Positions 15,093-24,194 of a DNA stretch of 64,000 bases are shown here, in pieces. The position numbers were made by a program, and so were the translations under genes. Numbering within the stretch: the first letter of the stretch is position 1; each line of letters opens with the position of its first letter. The notes under the pieces are model-generated. The model made no database searches and was not told where the DNA came from. It saw only the letters and a program-made list of their open reading frames with translations. Source of the stretch: Thiosocius sp963808165 (GTDB lineage Bacteria > Pseudomonadota > Gammaproteobacteria > Chromatiales > Chromatiaceae); assembly GCA_963808165.1 (NCBI GenBank), contig CAWEET010000007.1:230198-294197 (forward strand), given 5' to 3'.

Positions 15093-16431
15093 ATTGACCC
15101 CGGAAGAAATCGTCCGCGAACTGGACAAGCACATCGTCGGCCAGCAGGCCGCCAAGCGTTCGGTCGCGATAGCGCTGCGAAACCGCTGGCGCCGCACCCA
15201 GGTCGAGCCGGAGCTGCGCAACGAAATCACCCCGAAGAACATTCTGATGATCGGCCCGACCGGGGTCGGTAAGACCGAGATCGCACGCCGCCTGGCGAAG
15301 CTGGCAAACGCACCCTTCATCAAGGTCGAGGCCACCAAGTTCACCGAGGTCGGCTATGTGGGCCGCGAGGTCGACTCGATCATTCGTGACCTGGCCGACG
15401 CCGCCGTCAAGATGGTCCGTGTTCAGGAGATGGCAAAGGTGCAGGATGTCGCCGCCGCCGCCGCAGAGGAGCGGATACTGGACGTCCTGCTGCCGCCGCC
15501 GCGGGCGCAGACCAACTGGGAAGATGAAGCCGCGCCGGTGCGCAACGAGAGCAGCGGCACGCGCGAGAAGTTCCGCAGCAAGCTGCGCAATGGCGACCTT
15601 GACGACAAGGAAATCGAGATCGAGACCAGCGGCGTCAGCCTGGGCGTGGAGATCATGGCGCCGCCGGGTATGGAGGAGATGACCAGCCAGTTGCAGGGGC
15701 TGTTTCAGAACCTGGGCGGTCAACGCAGCAAGAAGCGCAAGCTGCGTATCAAGGACGCGCTGGTGCAGGTCCGCGACGAGGAGGCGGCCAAGCGGGTCAA
15801 CGAGGAGGATCTCAAGCTGCGTGCGCTCGAAATGGTCGAACAGCACGGTATCGTATTCCTCGACGAACTGGACAAGGTCACCAGCCGCAGCGAGCACCAC
15901 GGCGGGGCCGATGTCTCACGCGAGGGCGTGCAACGCGACCTGCTGCCGCTGGTCGAGGGCTGCACCGTGTCGACCAAGCACGGCATGGTGCGCACCGACC
16001 ACATCCTGTTCATCGCCTCCGGCGCGTTCCACCTCAGCAAGCCTTCGGACCTGATCCCCGAGCTGCAGGGCCGCCTGCCGATCCGCGTTGAACTCTCCGC
16101 GCTCAGCACCGAGGACTTCGTGCGCATCCTGACCGAACCGGACGCCTCGCTGACCGAACAGTACCAGGCCCTGATGTTGACCGAGGGCGTCGAGCTGGAG
16201 CTGACGCCGGACGGCATTCAACGGATCGCCGAGATTGCCTGGCAGGTCAACGAGAAGACCGAGAACATCGGCGCACGCCGGCTGCACACGGTGATGGAGC
16301 GGCTGCTCGAAGAGGTGTCGTTTATGGCGCCGACCTATGCCGGGCGATCTATCACGGTAGATGCCGACTACGTCAACCGGAACCTGGGGGAGCTGGCCGA
16401 GGACGAGGACCTGACCCGTTACATCCTGTGA
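15085..16431 (+). CDS. hslU: HslU ATPase subunit of the HslUV protease
   Basis: A 448-residue AAA+ unfoldase of the Clp/HslU type that feeds substrates to HslV. It begins MPELTPEEIVRELDKHIVGQ. Walker A is GPTGVGKTEIARRLA, and the pore region is KFTEVGYVGREVDSI. The I-domain insertion lies about residues 110-245, Walker B is GIVFLDELDK, and the C-terminal sensor segment is TENIGARRLHTVMERLLEE. The ATG at 15085 overlaps the hslV end, indicating coupled translation. A hairpin lies 27 bases after the stop. Confidence 0.96.
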   Translation: MPELTPEEIVRELDKHIVGQQAAKRSVAIALRNRWRRTQVEPELRNEITPKNILMIGPTGVGKTEIARRLAKLANAPFIKVEATKFTEVGYVGREVDSIIRDLADAAVKMVRVQEMAKVQDVAAAAAEERILDVLLPPPRAQTNWEDEAAPVRNESSGTREKFRSKLRNGDLDDKEIEIETSGVSLGVEIMAPPGMEEMTSQLQGLFQNLGGQRSKKRKLRIKDALVQVRDEEAAKRVNEEDLKLRALEMVEQHGIVFLDELDKVTSRSEHHGGADVSREGVQRDLLPLVEGCTVSTKHGMVRTDHILFIASGAFHLSKPSDLIPELQGRLPIRVELSALSTEDFVRILTEPDASLTEQYQALMLTEGVELELTPDGIQRIAEIAWQVNEKTENIGARRLHTVMERLLEEVSFMAPTYAGRSITVDADYVNRNLGELAEDEDLTRYIL

Positions 16432-16457
16432 TCACACCGGGTCACGCAGGGATAAAG

Positions 16458-16477
16458 GACCCCGCCGGGGCGGGGTC
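16458..16477. terminator. Hairpin between convergent hslU and the DsrE-like gene
   Basis: GACCCCGC-CGGG-GCGGGGTC forms a perfect 8-bp GC-rich stem with a 4-base loop, 27 bases past the hslU stop and 25 bases past the end of the opposite gene. There is no strong U tract on either side, so intrinsic termination is plausible but not certain. Confidence 0.5.
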
Positions 16478-16501
16478 GATTCACAGGAAACTGACTCCGG
16501 T

Positions 16502-17077
16502 TTAGAAGTCGATCACCTTGTCGGCGTTTGCAAGCACATCGATGACCGCGAATGGCGAAACCGTGTAGGGGAGATCTTCAGGGCTAGGCAGCACCCCGTA
16601 ATCGGGCGCCCGGTCACCGAACCGCTCGCGGTAGCAGATCGGACAAAGCACGAGATGGTCATGATTCGACACCACCTGGCCCAGTTCCTCGTCAGACCGG
16701 ATAAAAACTGCTCCAGATTCTCCTGCAGCGAGATCTCGCTGCCGTCCCCTTGCGCGCACTTGAAGCGCCGCTTGTCGATGATCCGTTCGACACCCAGCGC
16801 CGCGCCGTCCAGGGTCGCGAATATGGTCACGTTCTGTGGGCGATACCGCATCTTGGCGAACGTCTTGGCCAGCGTCACCGCGAGACAGGTGCGTTCCGGG
16901 TTGCTGCGCGGATTCTCGGAAACGACGATCACGATGTTCTGTGGATCTTGGTCGACCGGTCCCTCTACCTGCCCAATCTGCGACACCCGCCTGCGGATAC
17001 AGGCTCGCGCCGAACGTCAGCGCAACCGCCGACAAAGCGGAAATCAGGAAACCCTGGGTATGTGGAATTCTGTTCAT
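16502..17077 (-). pseudogene. Exported DsrE-like protein with two compensating frameshifts
   Basis: The outer parts share one frame: a signal peptide (LISALSAVALTFGASLYPQA) at the start and a C-terminal block (IRSDEELGQVVSNHDHLVL, then LCPICYRERFG, ending NADKVIDF). The middle, with the DsrE-type fold (NIVIVVSENPRSNPERTC, VTIFATLDGAAL, KRRFKCAQGDG, LQENLEQF), is in a second frame. The first shift lies near 16975-16985 and the second at a run of five A on the + strand near 16704-16708. One extra and one missing base would restore an uninterrupted protein of about 190 residues. Two base-calling errors, or a decayed gene, both fit. DsrE-family proteins bind or carry sulfur through cysteines; this one has CPIC near the C-terminus. 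Confidence 0.68.
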
Positions 17078-17229
17078 AATGCTCTCCTTGTCTCGTTCGA
17101 AACTGCGTAGGGCATCACCGCCGGCCCGCTCACCTTAGGGTTTGAGGAATCGCGGCGGCCCGCGACTCCCTCACCTGGGCAGCAAGCGCGGTTGCCTACC
17201 CTGGGTGCCCAATCACTCTGCGCTATGGA

Positions 17230-17478
17230 TCAGTCGTCTTCGGTGTCGTCCTGGCAGACGATTACCGTGGTCGTCTCACAGAAGTAGACGTTGACCCCGG
17301 ACTGGGCCGGTGCTGGGGACTCGACACAAGCCTCCGCGTCGATACCCGGCGGCATCACCTCGACGCAGTTGTCACCAAAGATCGGATTTTTGATCTGGTT
17401 CTGGCCGCCCGCGCCGAACGCCGCCGAGGCGGCGAGACCGAACAACAGCGCAGTCAGTGCAACAAATGGAATTTTCAT
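17230..17478 (-). CDS. Small secreted protein of unknown function
   Basis: An 82-residue protein with a signal peptide (MKIPFVALTALLFGLAASAAFGA) and a mature part of about 59 residues. It has four cysteines (DNCVEV, EACVES, YFCETT, IVCQDD) and an acidic end DDTEDD. The even number of cysteines suggests two disulfides in the periplasm or outside. A strong GGAGGT ribosome site lies 7 bases upstream of the ATG at 17478. I recognise no family. A 13-base palindrome lies 34 bases upstream. Confidence 0.65.
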   Translation of the reverse strand: MKIPFVALTALLFGLAASAAFGAGGQNQIKNPIFGDNCVEVMPPGIDAEACVESPAPAQSGVNVYFCETTTVIVCQDDTEDD

Positions 17479-17778
17479 GACCTGTACCTCCGTATACAGC
17501 CAGATCCTGGCATCAGGACCTGATTTGATGATCTTCCCTCCGGCGCTGTTGGCACATTGACAAATGACAATCGGGTATCCATCGGATCGGCTGCCCCTGG
17601 GCTCAACCCTGAGCCGGCGACACCATGGTCAGCGCGCCGGGGCGGCCGGATGCGCGTACCCGGTTGAAGCCGACCACAGATCGCGAGTAGCCTTTCGGCG
17701 ACATACCGGCCACGCCGCTGAGGCAATCAGCGATGCCGGCGGAAGACCACATCAACGGGTTGCGGGGGGAGTCGAGCA
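17479..17778. other. Intergenic interval between divergent small exported proteins, with a palindrome
   Basis: There is no gene I can support in these 300 bases. At 17512-17524 lies ATCAGG-A-CCTGAT, a perfect 6-1-6 inverted repeat 34 bases upstream of the small secreted protein, which could be an operator. A 6-bp stem GGCTCA/TGAGCC at 17600-17615 is the only other structure noticed. Confidence 0.3.
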
Positions 17779-18207
17779 ATGAACGGATCACAGGTGACGA
17801 CGGTTGCGATTGGCGCAGTCATGATGCTGACTGCAGTGCCGGCCGGGGCAGACATGGTATCGATCAGGCCCGGCTTGTGGGAAACGACCACGACCATGGA
17901 AAGCTCGTTCATGCCAGCGATGCCAGCGCGGCGAACGACCGAATGCGTCCGCGAGTCGGATTACGATCTCGACCGGATGCTCAGCGGGCAGGGCGACTGC
18001 AGGATCAGCGACCGGAGCGTGGCAGGGAATACCCTCAAATGGCAAATGTCCTGCAACACCGGAGGGGGAGCAACAGCCAGCGGCGAGGGCGAAATGACCT
18101 CGCATGGCGACCGGATCGAAGGACATATGACCATGATGATGGAACTCCAGGGCAAGCGCATGGATACCAAGACCTCCTGGACCGGCAGGCGCCTGGGCGA
18201 CTGCTGA
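17779..18207 (+). CDS. DUF3617 domain-containing exported protein
   Basis: A 142-residue protein with a signal peptide (VAIGAVMMLTAVPAGA) and the DUF3617 pattern. It opens RPGLWETTTTME, has Cys in TTECVRESD, then GDCRISD and MSCN, and a GHMTMMMELQGKRM strand near the end. It finishes at GDC. The family is periplasmic, of unknown function, and resembles a small beta-barrel. The start at 17779 gives a normal signal peptide. It stands alone upstream of a MITE-like element. Confidence 0.8.
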   Translation: MNGSQVTTVAIGAVMMLTAVPAGADMVSIRPGLWETTTTMESSFMPAMPARRTTECVRESDYDLDRMLSGQGDCRISDRSVAGNTLKWQMSCNTGGGATASGEGEMTSHGDRIEGHMTMMMELQGKRMDTKTSWTGRRLGDC

Positions 18208-18277
18208 CCGACCGGCGCAGCGGACGCCGGCAACGGGCACCTCAGGGCCTCAGCACGGCCGAATGCTGCACCGCTAG

Positions 18278-18539
18278 TGGTCCATGCGGGAAGTTCTGAA
18301 ACACTCAGCCGATTCACGAGTTTCATCTGCAAGGCACGTGAGCGTAGGACTAGCCCATGCTAATTCAAGCGATCGTAACGTCGGCGATGGGGCTCGTGCA
18401 CCGGCTCGCAGGGAGCCCCGCTGTCGGGCCAATGCCGTGTTGCACCCCTTGCAAAGGAGCCTGCCATTCCCTTCGACGTGCGCCTTGCCTTGGCCCAACA
18501 GCAGGGCTCTGAGCATTACAGAACTTCCCGCATGGACCA
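18278..18539. mobile_element. MITE-like element, 262 bp, 21-bp perfect terminal inverted repeats
   Basis: The left end TGGTCCATGCGGGAAGTTCTG (18278-18298) is the exact reverse complement of the right end (18519-18539). Both ends are flanked by CTAG (18274-18277 and 18540-18543), fitting a 4-bp target duplication of the YTAR type known for IS5-group elements. The 220-base interior has no credible ORF. It lies in the 457-base interval between the DUF3617 gene and nifJ and ends 125 bases before nifJ, so it could affect nifJ transcription. I saw no second copy in this window. Confidence 0.7.
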
Positions 18540-18664
18540 CTAGTGTCCTGAGACAGTGCCCTTGCCCTCAAGGAGCCCGGCGTTGACCTGCGTCAAGCGA
18601 GATGACGCCCGAGGTTGCCGGCGCGTCGGGCGGGCCCCAATCTTGATCGGGACGATGGCCACCA

Positions 18665-21600
18665 ATGGATTTCTCCATGCCCGGCACGAGCATCACGATC
18701 GACGGCAACGAGGCCGCGGCACGCATTGCCTACCTGTGCAACGAGGTCATCGCCATCTACCCGATCACCCCTGCATCACCGATGGGCGAGTGGGCCGACG
18801 ACTGGTCGGCGACCGGGGTGAGCAACCTGTGGGACAGCGTGCCCCAGGTGATCGAAATGCAGAGCGAGGCCGGGGCGGCCGGGGCGATCCACGGGGCCCT
18901 GCAGGCCGGCGCGCTGGCGACCAGCTTCACTGCGTCCCAGGGCCTGCTGTTGATGATCCCGAACATGTACAAGATCGCCGGGGAGCTGACCCCGACCGTG
19001 CTCCATGTGGCCGCCAGATCGCTCGCGGCGCAGGCGCTGTCGATCTTCGGCGATCACTCCGACGTGATGGCCTGTCGCGCGACCGGCTATGCGATGCTGT
19101 GTTCGGCCAGCGTGCAGGAGGTGCAGGACTTCGCGCTGATCGCGCAGGCCGCCACGCTGGCCGCACGCATCCCGTTTGTGCATTTCTTCGACGGTTTTCG
19201 CACCTCGCACCAGGTCGACAAGATCGACGCGCTGGAACGCGAAACCGTACGGGCGCTGATCAACGAGGAGTGGGTGACCGCCCACCGTAGACGCGCACTT
19301 TCCCCGGACCACCCGGTGCTGCGCGGCACTTCGCAGAATCCCGATGTGTATTTTCAGGGACGAGAGTCAGTAAATACTTACTACTCTGCTTTGCCTCGAA
19401 TTCTCCAAGACGTGATGGATCGCTTCGCCGATCTGACCGGGCGGCGTTACGGCCTGTTCGAGTACCTCGGGGCGCCCGACGCGGAGCGCGTGCTGCTGCT
19501 GATGGGCTCGGGGATCGGCGCCGCCGAGGAGACCGTGGAGACCCTGGCTGCCAATGGCGAGAAAGTCGGGCTTGTCAAGGTGCGTCTGTTCCGCCCGTTC
19601 TCCACGCCCCAGCTGCTGGCCGCGCTGCCGGACAGCACCAGGGCGGTCGCCGTGCTCGACCGCAGCAAGGAGCCCGGCGCCGACGGTGAACCGCTGTACA
19701 AGGACGTGGCAACAGCCTTGGCAAGGGCCTTCGCAGATGGTGAGCGCCCACTTATGCCGCGCGTGATCGGCGGTCGCTTCGGCCTGTCGTCGAAGGAGTT
19801 CACCCCCGGGATGGTCGCCCGCATCCTCGACGAACTCGGTCGGGATCGGCCGAAAAACCCGTTCACCATCGGCATCCATGACGACGTCTCGCACACCAGC
19901 CTGGACTGGGACGCAGGCTTTACGCCGGATGCCGCAGCGGGGATCACCCGCTGCGTGTTTTACGGTCTGGGTTCGGATGGCACCGTGTCGGCCAACAAGA
20001 ACTCGATCAAGATCATCGGAGAGAGCACCGGACTTCAGGTGCAGGGCTATTTTCAGTATGACTCGAAGAAGGCGGGCGCGGTTACCGTGTCGCACCTGCG
20101 CTACGGCGACCGGCCGATCCGCTCGACCTATCTGATCGGCGACGCTGAGGCACAGTTCGTGGCATGCCACCAGCCGAACTTTCTGAGCCGTTACGACATG
20201 CTGGCAAAGGCTGCGCCGGGAGGCACCTTCCTGCTCAACACGCCCACGGATGCGAACGCGGCCTGGGACAGCCTGCCGCGCAAGGTTCAGCAGCAGCTGA
20301 TCGACAAACGCCTTGGGTTCCACGTGATCGATGCCTACGGCATCGCGCAGCGAGCCGGCATGGGCCGGCGGATCAATACCATCATGCAGGTCTGCTTCTT
20401 CGCGATCAGCGGCGTGCTCGACACCGGACAGGCCATCGACAGGATCAAGGCAATGGTCGCGAAGACCTATGGTCGCAAGGGCCGACGCCTGCTCGAGCGC
20501 AACTACGTCGCCATCGACCAGGCGCTGGCCGGGCTGTGCGAAGTGCCGGTGCCGGATCGCCTCACCAGTACCATCGAAATGCCACCGGTAGTGGCGGCCA
20601 ATGCACCGGAATTCGTGCAGAAGGTCACCGCAACCCTGATCGCCGGGGCTGGCGACAGCCTTCCGGTCAGTGCGATGAGCGCCGACGGCACCTGGCCTTG
20701 CGGCACGGCGGCCTACGAAAAACGTCAACTCGCGTTGGAGATACCGCGCTGGGAGATGGACCTGTGCACACACTGCGGAAAGTGCCCACTGGTCTGTCCG
20801 CATGCAGCGATCCGCTCGAAGGTTTTCGACGAGGTGCTGACTCGCGACGCACCGCAGGATTTTCTACATATGCCGGTCAAGGGCGCCAAGGATTTCCCGC
20901 CCGGCACCCACATAAGCTACCAGGTCGCGCCCGATGACTGCACCGGCTGCGGCCTGTGCGTCGAGATCTGCCCGATCCGCGACAAGAAGGACCCGAAGCG
21001 CAAGGCACTGAACATGGTGCCGATCGAGACCCGACGGGAAAGCGAGCAGGCGAACTGGGACTTTTTCCTCCGCCTGCCGGAATTCGACCGCAGCGGACTG
21101 AAGGAGACCACGCTCAAGGGTGCGATGATCATGCAGCCGCTGTTCGAATTTTCCGGCGCCTGTGTGGGCTGCGGCGAAACCCCCTATATCAAGCTCGCGA
21201 CCCAATTGTTCGGCGACCGCATGCTGATCGCGAACGCGACCGGCTGCTCGTCGATCTACGGCGGCAACCTGCCGACCACACCCTACACCAGCAACCCGGA
21301 CGGCCGCGGGCCGGCCTGGAACAATTCGCTGTTCGAGGACAACGCCGAATTCGGCCTGGGGATGCGCGTGGCCATCGACAAGCAGGCGGAACACGCAGCG
21401 GAGTTGCTGCGTGAGCTGGCCGGCGAAGTCGGGGAACCCCTGGTCGAGGCGATCCTCGGTGCCGATCAACAAGGGGAAGACGGAATCTCCGGACAGCGCC
21501 GACGCATCGGGGAACTCAAGGCCCGCCTGGCCGGCATCGAACGTCTGGCGGCACGCACCCTCGAGGGCGTGCTCGACTGCCTGGTCCGCAAGAGCGTATG

Positions 21601-22267
21601 GCTGATCGGCGGCGACGGTTGGGCGTACGACATCGGCTACGGAGGTGTCGACCACGTGCTGGCCTCCGGGCGCAACGTGAACATCCTCGTATTGGACACT
21701 GAGGTGTATTCCAACACCGGCGGGCAGACTTCGAAGGCCACGCCGCTGGGCGCCGTGGCCAAGTTCTCGGCCGCTGGCAAACCCGTGCAGAAAAAGGACC
21801 TGGCGATGATGGCGATGGCCTACGGCAATGTCTATGTCGCCCAGGTCGCCTATGGGGCGAAGGACGTGCAGGTCCTGCGCGCCTTCCTGGAGGCAGAGAG
21901 CTACGACGGCCCCTCGCTGATCATCGCGTATTCACCCTGCATCGCGCATGGCATCGATCTGAGCAACAATCTGCGCCAGCAGAACCTTGCGGTGAACGCG
22001 GGCCATTGGGGGCTGTTCCGCTACGACCCGCGCAAGGCGGCCGCAGGCGAGAATCCCTTGCACCTGGATTCAAAAGAACCATCCTTGCCGTACCGCGATT
22101 TCGCGATGAGCGAAACGCGTTTCGCCGTGCTCGAGCGTACCCATCCGGAGGCCGCTCATCGCTTCATGGAGACAGCCCAACAGCAGACGATGGCAAAGTT
22201 CCACCTTTACGAACAACTGGCGAAACTGGCAGTCGGAGAGCCGCCCGGCGGTCAATCACAGGGATGA
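18665..22267 (+). CDS. nifJ: Pyruvate:ferredoxin (flavodoxin) oxidoreductase
   Basis: A 1200-residue single-chain enzyme that oxidatively decarboxylates pyruvate with CoA to acetyl-CoA, CO2 and reduced ferredoxin or flavodoxin, or runs in reverse. The pyrimidine-binding domain I has YPITPASPMGEWADDW, and domain II starts near residue 250. The ferredoxin-like insert carries CTHCGKCPLVCP (about 701) and CTGCGLCVEICP (about 758). The proximal cluster motif CVGCGET is near 832, and the TPP site GDGWAYDIGYGGVDH is near 983. All four cluster regions look intact. The ATG at 18665 lacks a strong ribosome site. A patch of unusual A/T-ending codons spans 19349-19413. Confidence 0.95.
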   Translation: MDFSMPGTSITIDGNEAAARIAYLCNEVIAIYPITPASPMGEWADDWSATGVSNLWDSVPQVIEMQSEAGAAGAIHGALQAGALATSFTASQGLLLMIPNMYKIAGELTPTVLHVAARSLAAQALSIFGDHSDVMACRATGYAMLCSASVQEVQDFALIAQAATLAARIPFVHFFDGFRTSHQVDKIDALERETVRALINEEWVTAHRRRALSPDHPVLRGTSQNPDVYFQGRESVNTYYSALPRILQDVMDRFADLTGRRYGLFEYLGAPDAERVLLLMGSGIGAAEETVETLAANGEKVGLVKVRLFRPFSTPQLLAALPDSTRAVAVLDRSKEPGADGEPLYKDVATALARAFADGERPLMPRVIGGRFGLSSKEFTPGMVARILDELGRDRPKNPFTIGIHDDVSHTSLDWDAGFTPDAAAGITRCVFYGLGSDGTVSANKNSIKIIGESTGLQVQGYFQYDSKKAGAVTVSHLRYGDRPIRSTYLIGDAEAQFVACHQPNFLSRYDMLAKAAPGGTFLLNTPTDANAAWDSLPRKVQQQLIDKRLGFHVIDAYGIAQRAGMGRRINTIMQVCFFAISGVLDTGQAIDRIKAMVAKTYGRKGRRLLERNYVAIDQALAGLCEVPVPDRLTSTIEMPPVVAANAPEFVQKVTATLIAGAGDSLPVSAMSADGTWPCGTAAYEKRQLALEIPRWEMDLCTHCGKCPLVCPHAAIRSKVFDEVLTRDAPQDFLHMPVKGAKDFPPGTHISYQVAPDDCTGCGLCVEICPIRDKKDPKRKALNMVPIETRRESEQANWDFFLRLPEFDRSGLKETTLKGAMIMQPLFEFSGACVGCGETPYIKLATQLFGDRMLIANATGCSSIYGGNLPTTPYTSNPDGRGPAWNNSLFEDNAEFGLGMRVAIDKQAEHAAELLRELAGEVGEPLVEAILGADQQGEDGISGQRRRIGELKARLAGIERLAARTLEGVLDCLVRKSVWLIGGDGWAYDIGYGGVDHVLASGRNVNILVLDTEVYSNTGGQTSKATPLGAVAKFSAAGKPVQKKDLAMMAMAYGNVYVAQVAYGAKDVQVLRAFLEAESYDGPSLIIAYSPCIAHGIDLSNNLRQQNLAVNAGHWGLFRYDPRKAAAGENPLHLDSKEPSLPYRDFAMSETRFAVLERTHPEAAHRFMETAQQQTMAKFHLYEQLAKLAVGEPPGGQSQG

Positions 22268-22707
22268 GCTGCGAGCGGAGTCGCGCAGGCCAGGCACCGG
22301 ATCAGCGCGCACAGAAGTGCCCACCGGCCGTGGCGACGAGAGGGCCAGGCAGTCGGCAGTCGGCAGTCGGTCGAGAGGTTGCCGTCGAGTTGAGGCCAAT
22401 GGCCGTCGCTTGGGGACGGGTGCCCCGGGCTGTCCGATGCGCCGGCATGTGTCACAGGGATGCAGCAGCCGAGCCTCCAGGGACAGATTCGCGGCGCCCC
22501 GCGGGTCGGGCAGCTTGGAGCGCTTTTCGATGGCGGATGGCTCGTTGAGTAAATGCGATTGGAGTGAAGGCGAAGGGCACCGGCAACAGGGCGCAGAAGT
22601 GCCGGACGGTGAGATCGCCGTTTGGTGGCCTTGATGGCCCGCGTTCGGAAAACAAACAGGCACCGCCGCCGCTTCGATGCGGGATGCCAGGATTAGGAGA
22701 ATCGTTC
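22268..22707. other. Intergenic interval without a supported gene
   Basis: About 440 bases between nifJ and the dihydroorotate-dehydrogenase-like gene. The only pattern noticed is CAGTCGG repeated three times in tandem at 22350-22370. A ribosome site TAGGAGA for the next gene lies at 22694-22700. No promoter is convincing. Confidence 0.5.
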
Positions 22708-23718
22708 ATGAACCTGAGCACCCAATGGCTTGGTATGCAACTGGCCAACCCCTTCGTGCCCTCGGCATCACCCTTGTCACGCAGCCTCGACAGCGCGAAG
22801 CGCCTGGAGGACGCCGGGGCGAGTGCCATCGTGATGTATTCGCTGTTCGAGGAAGCCGTACGCGCCGAAGAGGAGAGCATGACGCGCTTCCTGCACCATC
22901 AGGAAACCGGCAACGCCGAGGCGGATGGCTTTCTCCCCAGTCATCACGACTTTCCGGGTGAACTGGACCGCTATCTCGAACAGGTCGCGGCCCTCAAGGC
23001 TACGCTCGACATTCCGGTGGTCGCCAGCCTAAACGGCGTAACCGCCGGCGGCTGGATGGACCATGCCTCGGAGATCGCCGATGCCGGCGCCGATGCCCTC
23101 GAACTCAACGCCTACTATGTCGCCGGCGACGTGTGGGAGGAGGGGCACTATGTCGAGCAGCGCTACATCACCCTGTTGCAGGAACTGGGCGGGCGCATCC
23201 GAATCCCGATCAATATGAAAATCTCGCCCTTCTTCAGCTCGATCGGCAACCTGGTGAAGAAACTCGAGGCGAACGGCCTGGCCGGCGTCACGCTGTTCAA
23301 TCGATTTTTTCAACCGGACATCGATATCGACGGCATGCGACTGACCCACTCGCTGACGCCGACACGCTCCAGCGACGCGCTGCTGGCGATGCGCTGGATC
23401 GCGATCCTGCATGGCCGCGTCGAGTGCTCTCTGGGCGCGACCGGAGGCATCCATACCGCCGACGACGCAGTCAAGCTGTTACTGGCCGGGGCCGACGTGG
23501 TGCATCTCTGCCATGCGCTGTTGAAGAACGGTTCACAGCACCTCGGCAAGCTGATCAGCGGTCTCTCGGAATGGATGGAGCAGCAGGGTTTCGAGAACAT
23601 CGACGATTTTCGCGGGCGCATGAGCCAGTCGAGCGTGCTGGACCCATCCGAGTACGAACGGCTCAACTATATTCGGGTGATCGAGGGGCACAGCAGCCCG
23701 GACGGCGTCTGGCGCTGA
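22708..23718 (+). CDS. Dihydroorotate dehydrogenase-like flavoprotein
   Basis: A 336-residue TIM-barrel protein of the dihydroorotate dehydrogenase-like family. It starts NLSTQWLGMQLANPFVPSAS and has the barrel strands IPVVASLNGVTAGGW, DALELNAYYV, IPINMKISPFFSS and the phosphate-binding end SLGATGGIHTADDAVKLLLAGAD, consistent with FMN binding. The usual pyrD active-site context is not obvious, so a pyrimidine role is uncertain. The family is often next to nifJ, as here, and I infer a redox role linked to that enzyme. TAGGAGA lies 8 bases upstream of the ATG at 22708. Confidence 0.85.
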   Translation: MNLSTQWLGMQLANPFVPSASPLSRSLDSAKRLEDAGASAIVMYSLFEEAVRAEEESMTRFLHHQETGNAEADGFLPSHHDFPGELDRYLEQVAALKATLDIPVVASLNGVTAGGWMDHASEIADAGADALELNAYYVAGDVWEEGHYVEQRYITLLQELGGRIRIPINMKISPFFSSIGNLVKKLEANGLAGVTLFNRFFQPDIDIDGMRLTHSLTPTRSSDALLAMRWIAILHGRVECSLGATGGIHTADDAVKLLLAGADVVHLCHALLKNGSQHLGKLISGLSEWMEQQGFENIDDFRGRMSQSSVLDPSEYERLNYIRVIEGHSSPDGVWR

Positions 23719-23734
23719 TCGCCGGAGCGGCCCC

Positions 23735-23992
23735 TCAAACCAGGGGGCTCTTGCGCAGACCAACGGCCCCACCGAGCTTCTCGAGGCCGGTCACGAGCAT
23801 CCACAAGGTATGCACGGACGCCATCACACCGAGCGACAGCGCCAGCATAATGAATGGCGCAACCAGCATCGCGACCAGCCAGTGCAGTTCCAGCAACATG
23901 CCGGCACCCACCGTGGTCAACACAAAAAGTACAATGATCTCGATCCAGGATTGTCCCCAGGGCGATTCTGCGAGCGTCTTCGGGTTGTTCAT
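23735..23992 (-). CDS. Small membrane protein with two TM helices
   Basis: An 85-residue protein starting MNNPKTLAESPWGQSWIE. It has two hydrophobic helices, about residues 18-34 (IEIIVLFVLTTVGAGML) and 38-58 (HWLVAMLVAPFIMLALSLGV). I recognise no family. The same frame stays open upstream of 23992 but without protein-like sequence. It converges on the dihydroorotate-dehydrogenase-like gene. Confidence 0.55.
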   Translation of the reverse strand: MNNPKTLAESPWGQSWIEIIVLFVLTTVGAGMLLELHWLVAMLVAPFIMLALSLGVMASVHTLWMLVTGLEKLGGAVGLRKSPLV

Positions 23993-24194
23993 GGCAGCTT
24001 GAATCTCATGCGCGGCTGATGTGCAGAATGTAGCGTGCGGTATACCGCAGGATGGTTGAACTTGGTCGCACTTTTGTTTCGGTCGAGGCCGGCACACTGA
24101 CAGACTGTGGCGCACGACACAGACACTCAGGACATTGCTTCGGCCCACGATGCAACGGATAGAATGGCGGCAGTCCAAGACCCCTGGCCGTGCT

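Noticed and set aside
14725..15900. 391-codon minus-strand frame opposite hslVU
   Set aside because: It is a shadow of hslV and hslU, both strongly conserved.
19367..20803. 478-codon frame on the minus strand inside nifJ
   Set aside because: It is antisense to the clearly conserved PFOR gene and its translation has no family character.
22350..22370. CAGTCGG tandem repeat, three copies
   Set aside because: Only 21 bases and no context; probably chance or a small slippage event.
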